From contig JAOZRP010000049.1 in NCBI GenBank assembly GCA_029940125.1, forward strand, positions 1 through 10,990: a stretch of 10,990 nucleotides of DNA, given 5' to 3'. The translations under genes were made by a program, and so were the position numbers. Below the pieces are notes generated by a model. It ran no database searches. It had not been told where the DNA came from and worked only from the letters and a program-made list of their open reading frames with translations. The stretch is from a bacterium. Lineage in GTDB: Bacteria > Desulfobacterota > Anaeroferrophillalia > Anaeroferrophillales > Anaeroferrophillaceae. Positions 1 to 8,098 of the stretch are shown here, piece by piece; positions within the stretch are counted from its first letter, which is position 1; each line of letters opens with the position of its first letter.

Positions 1-107
1 CCATAATTCAACCTGTATTCAATATGTTAGATGACAAAATTAAACTATTTTCTTTATGTTTGGAAACCAATGTTCCCGAACCTTTTAAACGCAATCGCTT
101 TATTTTT

Positions 108-131
108 TTCAGCTGACTGCTGACAGCTGAA
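108..131 (-). repeat. Hairpin just downstream of the operon
   Basis: The perfect 8-bp inverted repeat TTCAGCTG / CAGCTGAA with an 8-nt loop begins 11 nt after the last stop codon. On the minus strand it is followed by an A-run, not a T-run, so it lacks the U-tract of an intrinsic terminator. It could protect the mRNA 3' end or mark a factor-dependent stop. The remainder of 1-142 is AT-rich and shows no gene. Confidence 0.45.
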
Positions 132-142
132 GGCTCATTGCT

Positions 143-3100
143 TTATTCAGCTTTTACTACCTGGTCAGCCATGGCCATTACCAGCCCCTTGTCAAACCCA
201 ATCTGCTGGGTGGCGCCGTTGGGACAGACGGCGGCGCAGCTGCCGCACCCATGACAGAGATCGTAATGAACCTCGGCGATATTGTTGTCAGGATTGATTT
301 CCCGGGCCCCGTAGGGGCAGGCTTCGACGCAGAGACCACAGCCGCTGCACAGCCTGGTGCTGACCAGGACCGCATGCTTGTCCGCCGTGATGGATTTCCG
401 GGCCAGCACGGTTGCCGCCCTGGAAGCCGCCGCCCGACTGCGCACCAGGGTCTCCTCGATATGCAGCGGTGCAGAAGCCAGCCCGCAGTGATAACGGCCT
501 TCGCCGACAAAATCCACTAAAGCGGCCTTACTGTTGGCCTCGGCAAAAAAACCATACTCGTCCAGGGGCAGGGAAAGCACCTCCGCCAATGGTTTATTGT
601 CAACCGGTTCAATGCCGGTACTCAATATCAGCAAATCGGGTTCCAGGACAACCTGACGGCGCAGCACCTGGTCATCATAGCACACCTTCAGCTTTCCTTC
701 ACTAACGCTGACTTCAGGTTTAGCCTGGAGGTCATAGGGAGTAAACAGCACCCCTTCCCGGCGGGCGGCGCGGTAGTAGTCCTCGTAGAGACCATAAGCC
801 CGCAGGTCCCTATACAGGACTGTCACCTGGACATCCGCATTCACCTTCTTCAGTCGCAGAGCGTTTTTCAGAGCATGGGTGCAGCAAACGCGGCTGCAGT
901 ATTCTCTTTTGCCCGGTTCACGCGAACCAACGCACTGGATCATGACCAGTGATCGGACATCCTGCAGTGATTCCGGGTTGACCGCCAGACGCTCTTCAAG
1001 TTCTGTCTGGGTCAGCACCCGTTCATCCTGGCCGCGCAGGTATTCATCCGTTGCCGCTTCCCGGGCCCCGGTAGCCACCACCAGCACTCCGTGATGAACC
1101 AGGTGATCGGTTTCACCCTGGCGGACCACCGTACTGTAATCTCCCACTTTTCCCTGGTGCCGCACCACCTGGGCTTCCGTAAGGACCTCGATCAGTTCAT
1201 GTTCCCGGACCTGATCCGCCAGCGATTCGGCAAACGGCCGGGGCTCAGAACCCTTCAAGGTATAATGAACATCCAGCAGGCGGCCGCCAAGCCGGGAAGT
1301 CTTTTCAACCAGAACAACCCGATATCCCCGGCCGGCCAGCGATAAAGCTGCAGTCATGCCGGCAATGCCGCCGCCGATCACCAGGGCCTGCCGGGCGATA
1401 TCCACCGTTTCCCGCACCGCTGGCAGGGTCCGATACACCTGGGTTACCGCGGCCTGCAGCAAAGCGGCAGCCTTGGCCTTCAGTCCGGGGTCGCCGGGCT
1501 GATGGGGAAGCAGGCACTGTTCCTTCAGGTTGACCACGGTAAAGGCATTGGGATTGAAACCTATCTCCCGGGCAAAGACATCCAGCAGGCGCTCCAACTC
1601 CCTGACCGAACAGCCGCCGATAACAATCCGGTTCAACTCATGTTCACCGATAAATCGCCGCAGACCGCTCAAACCTTCGGCCGCGCAAAGATGGTCAACA
1701 ATTTCAGCGCAGACAACCCGGGGCCGCCGGCTGATTTCCCGGCACAGGCCGGTAAAATCAAGGTCTTCCGCCATCAATCCGGAACAGGAACAAAGGAAAA
1801 CACCGATTCGGGGTTCATCCACCCAGACGTTTCCTTCTCTGGGGGCCAGTTCCTGCTCCTCACGGCCACGATCATCAGCATTGTTGGCATGTACCAGTGA
1901 CATCAACAGAGAATCCGCTGCCCCGGCCGCTTCCATCACCGTTTCCGGAATATCCTTGGGACCGCAAAAAGCCCCGGCGGCAAAGACACCGGGAACCGAG
2001 GTTACGGTAGGATTAAATTCCGCGGTCCGGCAGAAGCCGTAGTCATCCAGCTCCAGCCCCAAATCAGCGGCAAAATCAAGTTGGGGAGCGTCAAAACCCA
2101 GGGACAGGACCACCAAATCGACCTCGTCCTGGAGAAATTTTCCGCCGTCGTCATACATCAGACGCAGTTTATGGCTTCGGGGATCTTCCTTGACGGTGGA
2201 AATCATTGAACGGCGATAATCAACCTGATATTCATCCCGGGCCCGGTTGAAATACTTTTCATACCCCTTGCCCATTCCCCGCAGATCCATGTAGTAAACA
2301 ACCACTTCGGTTTCCGGGCTGCGTTCGCGAATGAACATGGCCTGCTTGGTGGCATACATGCAGCAGACGGAAGAGCAGTAGCCCCGCCCGCAGGAAATGT
2401 CGCGGGAGCCAACGCACTGGATAAAGGCCACCCGTTTGGGGATGGAACCATCTGCCGGGGTTACCGGCTTCCCCTGACTGGGTCCGGAATAACTGATCAT
2501 TCGTTCCAGCTGGCGGCTGGTTACCACGTTGGCATAACGTCCGAAGCCATATTCACCCTTAAGCCCGCCGTCGACCAGGGAAAAGCCGGGAGCGAGGAGA
2601 ATGGCATCACACCCTACTTCTTCCGTCGCCGCTTCGGCATCCAGGTTGATGGCCTCAACCGGACAGGCCTCCACGCAGGCGCCGCAGCGGGTGCACTGCT
2701 CAAAATCAATCCGGTAGCCGGCCTTAACCATTTTCGGATACTGCTTGTAGATTGCCGTTCGCTCCTCGAGCCCGCCGCTGAATTCGTAAGGAACACTCAC
2801 CGGACACACGGCGCTGCATTCACCGCAGTCAATGCATTTTTCCTGGTCAACACCCAGGGGCGCCACCCGCAGGGTAACGGTAAAATTTCCCGGCTCTCCG
2901 ACAATGTTCACCGGCTGGCTGCCCACCTTGATTTCCAGGTTGTCATGCAGCCGGCACTCGACAAAAGGACAGTAGGCCGGCTGTCTTGGCGACAGGAAAC
3001 AGACGCCGCAGGAATTGGTGGGAAAGGTATTGTCCAGCAGTGGAAAGAACCCGCCAATGGCCGCTTCCTTTTCCACCAGGGTAACCGCACAGCCTTGCTC

Positions 3101-3184
3101 AGCCAGCTGTAAAGCCGCCGTCATTCCGGCAAAACCGCCGCCGACAACCATAACCTTTTTCATTTTTTGACTATCAACAGACAT
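143..3184 (-). CDS. hdrA: HdrA-like tandem fusion (A-A'), FAD/iron-sulfur protein
   Basis: This 1013-residue soluble electron-transfer protein holds two HdrA units in one chain. The N-half resembles QmoA: FAD-binding GGGFAG (15-20), Cys59/62/72/77 after the TFPTN motif, an inserted ferredoxin with two [4Fe-4S] sites (C117/120/123/127 and C164/167/170/174), and the HdrA motif C257...C270-x3-C274-C275. A charged linker follows (about 433-458). The C-half starts with the HdrA N-terminal domain (C465, C467, C500, C525, C557), then FAD-binding GGGIAG (604-609), C751...C763-x3-C767-C768, and a C-terminal ferredoxin (C946/949/952/956 and C977/980/983/987). It has no inserted ferredoxin in that half. 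Methanogen HdrA is a single unit of about 650 residues and works as a dimer, so this looks like a covalent heterodimer. The ATG directly abuts the hdrB stop (TAG-ATG), with AGGGG 6 nt upstream, which favours this start over Met8. Donor and acceptor are unknown. Confidence 0.92.
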   Translation of the reverse strand: MSVDSQKMKKVMVVGGGFAGMTAALQLAEQGCAVTLVEKEAAIGGFFPLLDNTFPTNSCGVCFLSPRQPAYCPFVECRLHDNLEIKVGSQPVNIVGEPGNFTVTLRVAPLGVDQEKCIDCGECSAVCPVSVPYEFSGGLEERTAIYKQYPKMVKAGYRIDFEQCTRCGACVEACPVEAINLDAEAATEEVGCDAILLAPGFSLVDGGLKGEYGFGRYANVVTSRQLERMISYSGPSQGKPVTPADGSIPKRVAFIQCVGSRDISCGRGYCSSVCCMYATKQAMFIRERSPETEVVVYYMDLRGMGKGYEKYFNRARDEYQVDYRRSMISTVKEDPRSHKLRLMYDDGGKFLQDEVDLVVLSLGFDAPQLDFAADLGLELDDYGFCRTAEFNPTVTSVPGVFAAGAFCGPKDIPETVMEAAGAADSLLMSLVHANNADDRGREEQELAPREGNVWVDEPRIGVFLCSCSGLMAEDLDFTGLCREISRRPRVVCAEIVDHLCAAEGLSGLRRFIGEHELNRIVIGGCSVRELERLLDVFAREIGFNPNAFTVVNLKEQCLLPHQPGDPGLKAKAAALLQAAVTQVYRTLPAVRETVDIARQALVIGGGIAGMTAALSLAGRGYRVVLVEKTSRLGGRLLDVHYTLKGSEPRPFAESLADQVREHELIEVLTEAQVVRHQGKVGDYSTVVRQGETDHLVHHGVLVVATGAREAATDEYLRGQDERVLTQTELEERLAVNPESLQDVRSLVMIQCVGSREPGKREYCSRVCCTHALKNALRLKKVNADVQVTVLYRDLRAYGLYEDYYRAARREGVLFTPYDLQAKPEVSVSEGKLKVCYDDQVLRRQVVLEPDLLILSTGIEPVDNKPLAEVLSLPLDEYGFFAEANSKAALVDFVGEGRYHCGLASAPLHIEETLVRSRAAASRAATVLARKSITADKHAVLVSTRLCSGCGLCVEACPYGAREINPDNNIAEVHYDLCHGCGSCAAVCPNGATQQIGFDKGLVMAMADQVVKAE

Positions 3185-4021
3185 CTAAGACCCCTGAAAG
3201 AGGTTCGCAGGATTGTTAAAATGTTTTTTCCACCAACGCTGGCGATTGCCAATCTGGAAAGCCTCGGCCATCAACTCGGTAAAGAAGAGAATCGGCAGGC
3301 GCTGCTGGCGAATGTCAACATTGGCCTGGCAGAGGGCACAGGAAGTCACCAGGCAGTCAGCTCCGGCCGCCACCGCGTAGTCAACAATCTTATTTACCAA
3401 TTCAGCTGTTTTTTCCGCATGGGTAAGTCCCAGGTCGCCGCCGCAGCAGTCCACCTTGCAGGACCAGTCCAGAACTTCAGCACCCAAATCAGCCATCATG
3501 GTATCCAGACGCTGGGGATTCTCAACGTCATCAACACCGGTAATCACCGCCGGACGGACAATGGCACAGCCATAATAGCAAACCACCTTGAGGCCGGTTA
3601 AAGGCTTTTTCACCCGTTCCCTGACTGCCGGCCGCAACTCCTCCCGGGCCAGCACGTCAACCAGGGAAAGCATCTTCACTTCGCCTGTAAAGGAGAACCC
3701 CAGCAATTTCTCCAACTTCTCTCTTTCTTCCGGATCATGGCGCAGAGCGTAGTCGGCCCGCGACAGGTTGTTGTAGCAACCGGCACAGGGAATCAGAAGG
3801 TCAGCCTTTTCTTTTTGAGCCTCGCAGATATTAAACGCGGACAAGCCCAAAGCCAAGGTTCCGGAAAGGTTGTGGGCCGAAGCCGCGCCGCAGCAGCACC
3901 AGTCCGGCAGCTCCCTGAGTTCAATATCAAGCGCCGTCAGCACCTCGTGGCTGGCTTCAATATACTCGATTGCCGTCGAGTGTGAGGTACAACCGGGATA
4001 ATATGAAAAGATCTCGCTCAT
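3185..4021 (-). CDS. hdrB: HdrB-like protein, two CCG domains (module 2)
   Basis: This 278-residue protein is the predicted catalytic subunit of the second Hdr-like module. In methanogen HdrB, each CCG motif binds a non-cubane [4Fe-4S] cluster where heterodisulfide is cleaved. Both motifs are complete here: C11-x31-C43-C44-x34-C79-x2-C82 and C152-x39-C192-C193-x34-C228-x2-C231. The first sits in an unusual triple cysteine, WCCCG (residues 41-45). Length and architecture match the family, and there is no transmembrane segment. AAGGAAG lies about 7 nt before the ATG, 18 nt downstream of hdrC, and the stop directly abuts the start of the fused HdrA. The natural substrate could be a disulfide or another thiol-linked compound. 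Bacteria generally lack coenzyme M and coenzyme B, so the methanogen reaction should not be assumed. Confidence 0.92.
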   Translation of the reverse strand: MSEIFSYYPGCTSHSTAIEYIEASHEVLTALDIELRELPDWCCCGAASAHNLSGTLALGLSAFNICEAQKEKADLLIPCAGCYNNLSRADYALRHDPEEREKLEKLLGFSFTGEVKMLSLVDVLAREELRPAVRERVKKPLTGLKVVCYYGCAIVRPAVITGVDDVENPQRLDTMMADLGAEVLDWSCKVDCCGGDLGLTHAEKTAELVNKIVDYAVAAGADCLVTSCALCQANVDIRQQRLPILFFTELMAEAFQIGNRQRWWKKHFNNPANLFQGS

Positions 4022-4039
4022 GTATGCTTCCTTACTCAG

Positions 4040-4564
4040 CTAGCGGCCGGCAGCCTGAAATATTTCCTTAACTTTCCGTACATTTTTGGTCTTTTTCGGC
4101 AACAGGGGAATTTTCCCCTTCAGGAACAACTTCAACCCCACATCAAGATCAGAAGTCAGATTTTTGCTGCGCAGCTTGTATTTCATCAACATGGTCGCTT
4201 CATGCACCCGACCAAAGGTTTTTATGCTCTCGGTAAAGGAAGTGTGGAGAGCCACGGTTACTGGATCCGCCGGCACCACCCCTTCAGCCAGACAGGCGGC
4301 CCGCAGACAGTCCATCACCGGTGCGATTTTTATTTCATTGGGACAGCGGGCCCCGCAGGTTTCACAGGAGATGCACATCCAGATGGCCTTGCTGCGCAGC
4401 AGTTCATCACGCTGCCCCAACTGCACCATGCGCATGACCATATTGGGCGGGAAGTCAAATTCTTCCACCATCGGACAGCCGGCGCTGCATTTTCGGCACT
4501 GGTAACAGAGATTTATCGGCTGGCCGCTTTCTTCCATTACCTGTTGTAAAAATGTCTCGGACAT
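4040..4564 (-). CDS. hdrC: HdrC-like ferredoxin subunit (module 2)
   Basis: This 174-residue HdrC-like protein has two classical [4Fe-4S] sites, C20/C23/C26/C30-P and C64/C67/C70/C74-P. In Hdr complexes this subunit wires electrons between HdrA and HdrB. The motif set (CYQCRKCSAGCP, then CISCETCGARCP) is typical of the family, and the length is near the methanogen form. The tail from about residue 110 is basic and free of hydrophobic spans, so it is not fused to a membrane HdrE or QmoC domain. The gene opens the second module, after a 68-nt gap that carries a hairpin. AGGAAG lies about 12 nt before the ATG, somewhat far, which may mean weaker initiation. Confidence 0.92.
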   Translation of the reverse strand: MSETFLQQVMEESGQPINLCYQCRKCSAGCPMVEEFDFPPNMVMRMVQLGQRDELLRSKAIWMCISCETCGARCPNEIKIAPVMDCLRAACLAEGVVPADPVTVALHTSFTESIKTFGRVHEATMLMKYKLRSKNLTSDLDVGLKLFLKGKIPLLPKKTKNVRKVKEIFQAAGR

Positions 4565-4599
4565 AATCTATCTAAACTTCCTGTTCATAAGTTAATGCT

Positions 4600-4624
4600 C
4601 ATCCGGAAACGGTGGTTCCGGATG
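4600..4624 (-). repeat. Intercistronic hairpin between the two Hdr modules
   Basis: The perfect 9-bp inverted repeat CATCCGGAA / TTCCGGATG has a 7-nt loop. It lies 8 nt after the stop of the upstream hdrA', in the largest gap of the operon. An extra C-G pair with one bulge could extend the stem. No T-run follows on the minus strand, so it is unlikely to be a simple intrinsic terminator. A partly competing pairing (GGTTCC with GGAAACC, 4614-4630) is also possible. A role in mRNA processing or stability is an inference. Confidence 0.6.
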
Positions 4625-4632
4625 GAAACCAG

Positions 4633-6618
4633 TTAAGCCATCTGGGCTTTATGGGAAAAATCGTCAACCATACGGATAAACTGCCTAGAAGTCGAGTTAA
4701 TCAATTCACAGGCCTTGTTGGGACAGGCAGCAATGCAGGCCCCGCACCCCTGGCAGACCGCCTGGTTCACCATCGAAATCCGTTTGAAATCATCCATGAT
4801 CCGGGCCCCGTATGGACAGATGTCAATGCAGATGCCGCAGCCGCTGCAGACATCCTCCTTAACCTCGGCAATCAGGGGATCGGCGATCAGGGTTTCATTG
4901 GAAAACATGGTCTGGATTTTACCGGAAGTAGCCAGTGCCTGGGAAACGGTATCGGTAATATCCTTGGGCGATTGTCCGCAGCCGGCCAGGTAGACACCTT
5001 TGGTGGAGCTTTCCACCGGGTAAAGCTTAATATGGGTTTCCGACAGAAAGCCATCGCCGTCAATGGTAACATTCATCTTTTTGGCCAGCTCCCGGACACC
5101 ACTTTTTGGCTCCATGGCCATGGCCAATACCACCAGGTCTGCCTCAATCTCCAGCTGTCTACCGCTGAGGGTGTCGGCAGTGAACACTTTCAGAACATCT
5201 CCTTCAGGAAAAACCTTGGCTACCCGGCCACGGATATAGACCAGGTTTTCCTCCTCCATCCCCTGCTGCACAAACTCCTCAAAATCCCGACTGTCGGAAC
5301 GGATGTCCATGTAAGAAATGTAAGCCGTACCGTCGTCTACCTGCCGTTTGTACAGGCGGGCCTGCTTGGCGGTATACATGCAGCAGGCCCGGGAGCAGTA
5401 GGCCTTGTGCCGCTCGGGATCGCGGGAACCGGCGCATTGAATGAAAACCACGCTTTTCGGCACCCGGCCGTCCGAGGGACGGACGATCCTGCCGCCAGTG
5501 GGTCCCTTGGGATCCAGCAGCCTTTCAAAGGCCAGACCGTCGATGACATCGGGAAGCCGCCCGCCGCCGTATTCAGGCAGATTGGCCGGGCTGTACACAT
5601 CGTAGCCGGTAGCCATCACGATGGCTCCCACCAGTTCCTCCTGCAGGGAACGGATGGCCCCGAGATCAATGGCCTGTTCGGCGCAGGCGTCAACGCAAAG
5701 TTGACACTTTTCACCGTTTTCCTGCTCCCCGTCGCTAAAGTGGAGGCAGTCATCACGATTGATTATCGGCAGCTGATGCTCGCTGCCCTGGTTGTAGCGA
5801 AAAATTGCTCCCCGTTGACTCAGGCCGCGATTGAATTCATCGGGCACTGAAACCGGGCAGACCTCAAAACATTTGCCGCAGCCGGTGCATTTGTCATGAT
5901 CAACAAAAGCCGGCCGGGTACGAATGGTAACCTTGAAATTACCGACGTAGCCCTCCAGTTCGTCCACTTCCGAGCTGAGGTACACCGTGATGCGTGGGTG
6001 CGCGTTCACCTCGTCAATCTTTTTCTGCAGCAACTCCGGAAGTTTCTGGAAATAGGGAAAGGTGGTGCTGATCTGGGCCACGTGACCGCCGATAGCTGGT
6101 TCTTTTTCGATGATTACCACCTCGTAGCCGGCGTCAGCCAGGTCCAGGGCCGACATGATCCCGGCGATGCCGCCCCCAACCACGCAGACGCGCTTGTTCA
6201 GGGGAATGGTAATGGTTTCCAGCGGCAGGTTCTGCTTGACCTTGTCCAGCGTCGCTTCGATAATGCTGACCGCCTTGGCGGTCGCTACCGGCTTATTGTT
6301 GGCATGCACCCAGCTGCACTGCTCGCGGATATTGGCAATTTCCAGCAGGAATGGATTAAGCCCCACCAAACCGGCGGCTTTGCGAAACGTGTTTTCATGC
6401 ATCCGCGGCGAGCAGCAGGCAACCACCACTCCATCCAGGCCTTTCTCCTTGATGGCATCCTTCACTTTCTGCTGCCCCGGATCAGAACACATGTACATGT
6501 AATGTTCAGCGTGGACCACCCCGTCAAGCTTTGCAGCCTGGACTACGACCTGCTCCACATCAACGCTGCTGGCAATATTGGATCCACACCAGCAGACAAA
6601 AACACCTAACTTTTTCAT
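4633..6618 (-). CDS. hdrA: Full-length HdrA-like FAD/iron-sulfur protein (A')
   Basis: This 661-residue protein has the full HdrA domain order and about the methanogen length. The N-terminal domain has VFVCWCGSNI (C9, C11), C44, C68/C69 and C101 (in IREQCSW). FAD-binding GGGIAG follows (148-153), then an inserted ferredoxin with C244/247/250/254. A second, irregular site has C291-x13-C305-x2-C308-x3-C312, followed by Ala instead of Pro. Next come QCAGSR (C395) with C408-x3-C412-C413, and a C-terminal ferredoxin (C591/594/597/601 and C622/625/628/632). Unlike the neighbouring HdrA, it lacks the CxxC after TFP and has a helical stretch there (about 189-210). In methanogens the HdrA FAD is the bifurcating centre, but bifurcation here is unproven. 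AGGA lies about 10 nt before the ATG, 16 nt after the previous gene. Confidence 0.93.
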   Translation of the reverse strand: MKKLGVFVCWCGSNIASSVDVEQVVVQAAKLDGVVHAEHYMYMCSDPGQQKVKDAIKEKGLDGVVVACCSPRMHENTFRKAAGLVGLNPFLLEIANIREQCSWVHANNKPVATAKAVSIIEATLDKVKQNLPLETITIPLNKRVCVVGGGIAGIMSALDLADAGYEVVIIEKEPAIGGHVAQISTTFPYFQKLPELLQKKIDEVNAHPRITVYLSSEVDELEGYVGNFKVTIRTRPAFVDHDKCTGCGKCFEVCPVSVPDEFNRGLSQRGAIFRYNQGSEHQLPIINRDDCLHFSDGEQENGEKCQLCVDACAEQAIDLGAIRSLQEELVGAIVMATGYDVYSPANLPEYGGGRLPDVIDGLAFERLLDPKGPTGGRIVRPSDGRVPKSVVFIQCAGSRDPERHKAYCSRACCMYTAKQARLYKRQVDDGTAYISYMDIRSDSRDFEEFVQQGMEEENLVYIRGRVAKVFPEGDVLKVFTADTLSGRQLEIEADLVVLAMAMEPKSGVRELAKKMNVTIDGDGFLSETHIKLYPVESSTKGVYLAGCGQSPKDITDTVSQALATSGKIQTMFSNETLIADPLIAEVKEDVCSGCGICIDICPYGARIMDDFKRISMVNQAVCQGCGACIAACPNKACELINSTSRQFIRMVDDFSHKAQMA

Positions 6619-6634
6619 GAACTATCCTGGAAAA

Positions 6635-8077
6635 TTAAACCGCATCTTGTTTTTGACGCCTGATTGCCGATAAAAACACCTGAACCTTGCTTGCCGCCGC
6701 GCTGCCCTGGGCCGCCGTATCGGCGATATCCTTGATACCCTGACAACAACCGGCAATATAAATTCCCCGCTGTCCGGTATCTACCGGAGAAATTTTATAA
6801 TCCTCTTCAACGAAAAAACCATCTTTATTACAGGTCAAACCCAGCTTTTCCGCCAGTTCCCGGGCCCCTTCGTTAGGCACCAGGGCCGCTGCCACCACCA
6901 CCAGGTCGGCAGCAATTTCAATCTGCCTGCCGGTCAAGGTATCAGCACCCTTGACGATAACCTTGTTGTTTTCCTCATAAAGCTTGGCTACCCGACCACG
7001 AACATAAATCATTCCTTCTTCCGATACCGACTGTTGAATAAACTGCTCATAGCCCTTGCCGGTCGAACGAATGTCAATATAAAAAATGTAAACCTGGCCA
7101 TCGTGAACTTTATGCTTATACAACCGGGCATGCTTGGCCGTATACATGCAGCAGACCCGGGAACAGTAGGATTTATGCAGCTCAGGGTTCCGGGAACCGA
7201 CACATTGAATAAAAACGATTTCCTTGGGCTCAGTACCGTCCGAGCGGCGCACCATGGCTCCCGCCGTTGGGCCGGAAGCGGAAAGGTAGCGTTCGAAAGT
7301 CAACCCATCAATGACATCGGGAATGTTGCCGCCGCCAAGCTCCGGCATTTTGGTCTTCCAGTCATAGACGTCAAAACCGGTAGCCACAATGATGGCCCCG
7401 ACGTTCACCTCAAAAAAACTTTCCTTCTGTTCGTAATCAATGGCACCTACCGGACAGACCTTGGCGCAGACGCCGCATTTTCCCTTGGTCAGATAGCGGC
7501 AGCGGTCGGCGTCAATAACCGGCTTGTTGGGAACCGCCTGGGGCGACAGCGTATAGATGGCCGGCATCAATCCGGCGTCACGCTCAAACATGGCGACACT
7601 TTTGGTGGGGCATTTCTGCACGCAGGTACCGCAGCCGGTACACTTGTTCCAATCCACGTACGTGACCTTCTGGCGTACCAAGACCTTGAAATCACCCGGC
7701 TCCCCGCCAAGCTTTTCAATTTCGCAGCAAGTTTTCAGGGTGACATTGGGATGCTGGCCCGTTTCCACGGTTCTCGGAGTCAGGGTGCACTGGGCGCAGT
7801 CCAGGGTCGGAAAGGTTTCGGAAAGCTGGAGCATCCGGCCGCCGATGGAAGGCAGACGCTCCACCAAAACCACCTGATAGCCGGCATTGCCGAGATCAAT
7901 GGCCGCGGTAATGCCACAGATGCCGCCGCCGATGACCATTACCCGACGATCAACAGGAACACTTTCAAAATCCTCGAAATCCCCGAAAGAACAGGCGGCA
8001 GCTACCGGTTCCCCAGCTTCCTCGGCAACAGGAACATCAGCAGTTTCATCGGTTTTCAATTCTACAACGTCACCCAT
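6635..8077 (-). CDS. hdrA: HdrA/QmoA-like FAD/iron-sulfur protein (A), short form
   Basis: This 480-residue HdrA relative lacks both the HdrA N-terminal CxCG domain and the C-terminal ferredoxin, as in QmoA. In place of the former is an acidic, Ala-rich extension (residues 1-43, 13 Asp/Glu). FAD-binding GGGICG follows (50-55), then LDCAQC (C94, C97) after TFPT, and an inserted ferredoxin with C146/149/152/156. A second site has wider spacing (C193-x7-C201-x2-C204-x3-C208-P). QCVGSR (C292) with C304-x3-C308-C309 completes the set. Residues about 251-325 are nearly identical in pattern to the next gene product, so the two are paralogues and plausibly a heterodimer, as in QmoA/QmoB. GAGGA 6 nt before the ATG decides the start and shows that the acidic extension is translated. 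Confidence 0.92.
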   Translation of the reverse strand: MGDVVELKTDETADVPVAEEAGEPVAAACSFGDFEDFESVPVDRRVMVIGGGICGITAAIDLGNAGYQVVLVERLPSIGGRMLQLSETFPTLDCAQCTLTPRTVETGQHPNVTLKTCCEIEKLGGEPGDFKVLVRQKVTYVDWNKCTGCGTCVQKCPTKSVAMFERDAGLMPAIYTLSPQAVPNKPVIDADRCRYLTKGKCGVCAKVCPVGAIDYEQKESFFEVNVGAIIVATGFDVYDWKTKMPELGGGNIPDVIDGLTFERYLSASGPTAGAMVRRSDGTEPKEIVFIQCVGSRNPELHKSYCSRVCCMYTAKHARLYKHKVHDGQVYIFYIDIRSTGKGYEQFIQQSVSEEGMIYVRGRVAKLYEENNKVIVKGADTLTGRQIEIAADLVVVAAALVPNEGARELAEKLGLTCNKDGFFVEEDYKISPVDTGQRGIYIAGCCQGIKDIADTAAQGSAAASKVQVFLSAIRRQKQDAV

Positions 8078-8098
8078 TATGATTCCTCAGCTCCTCAA

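Noticed and set aside
4612..5850. A 412-residue open frame on the plus strand
   Set aside because: It is antisense to the 661-aa HdrA and has no family motif; it is explained by codon bias of the real gene.
5896..6609. A 237-residue open frame on the plus strand
   Set aside because: It is also antisense to the same HdrA gene and without motifs. Its continuity reflects the opposite strand's coding.
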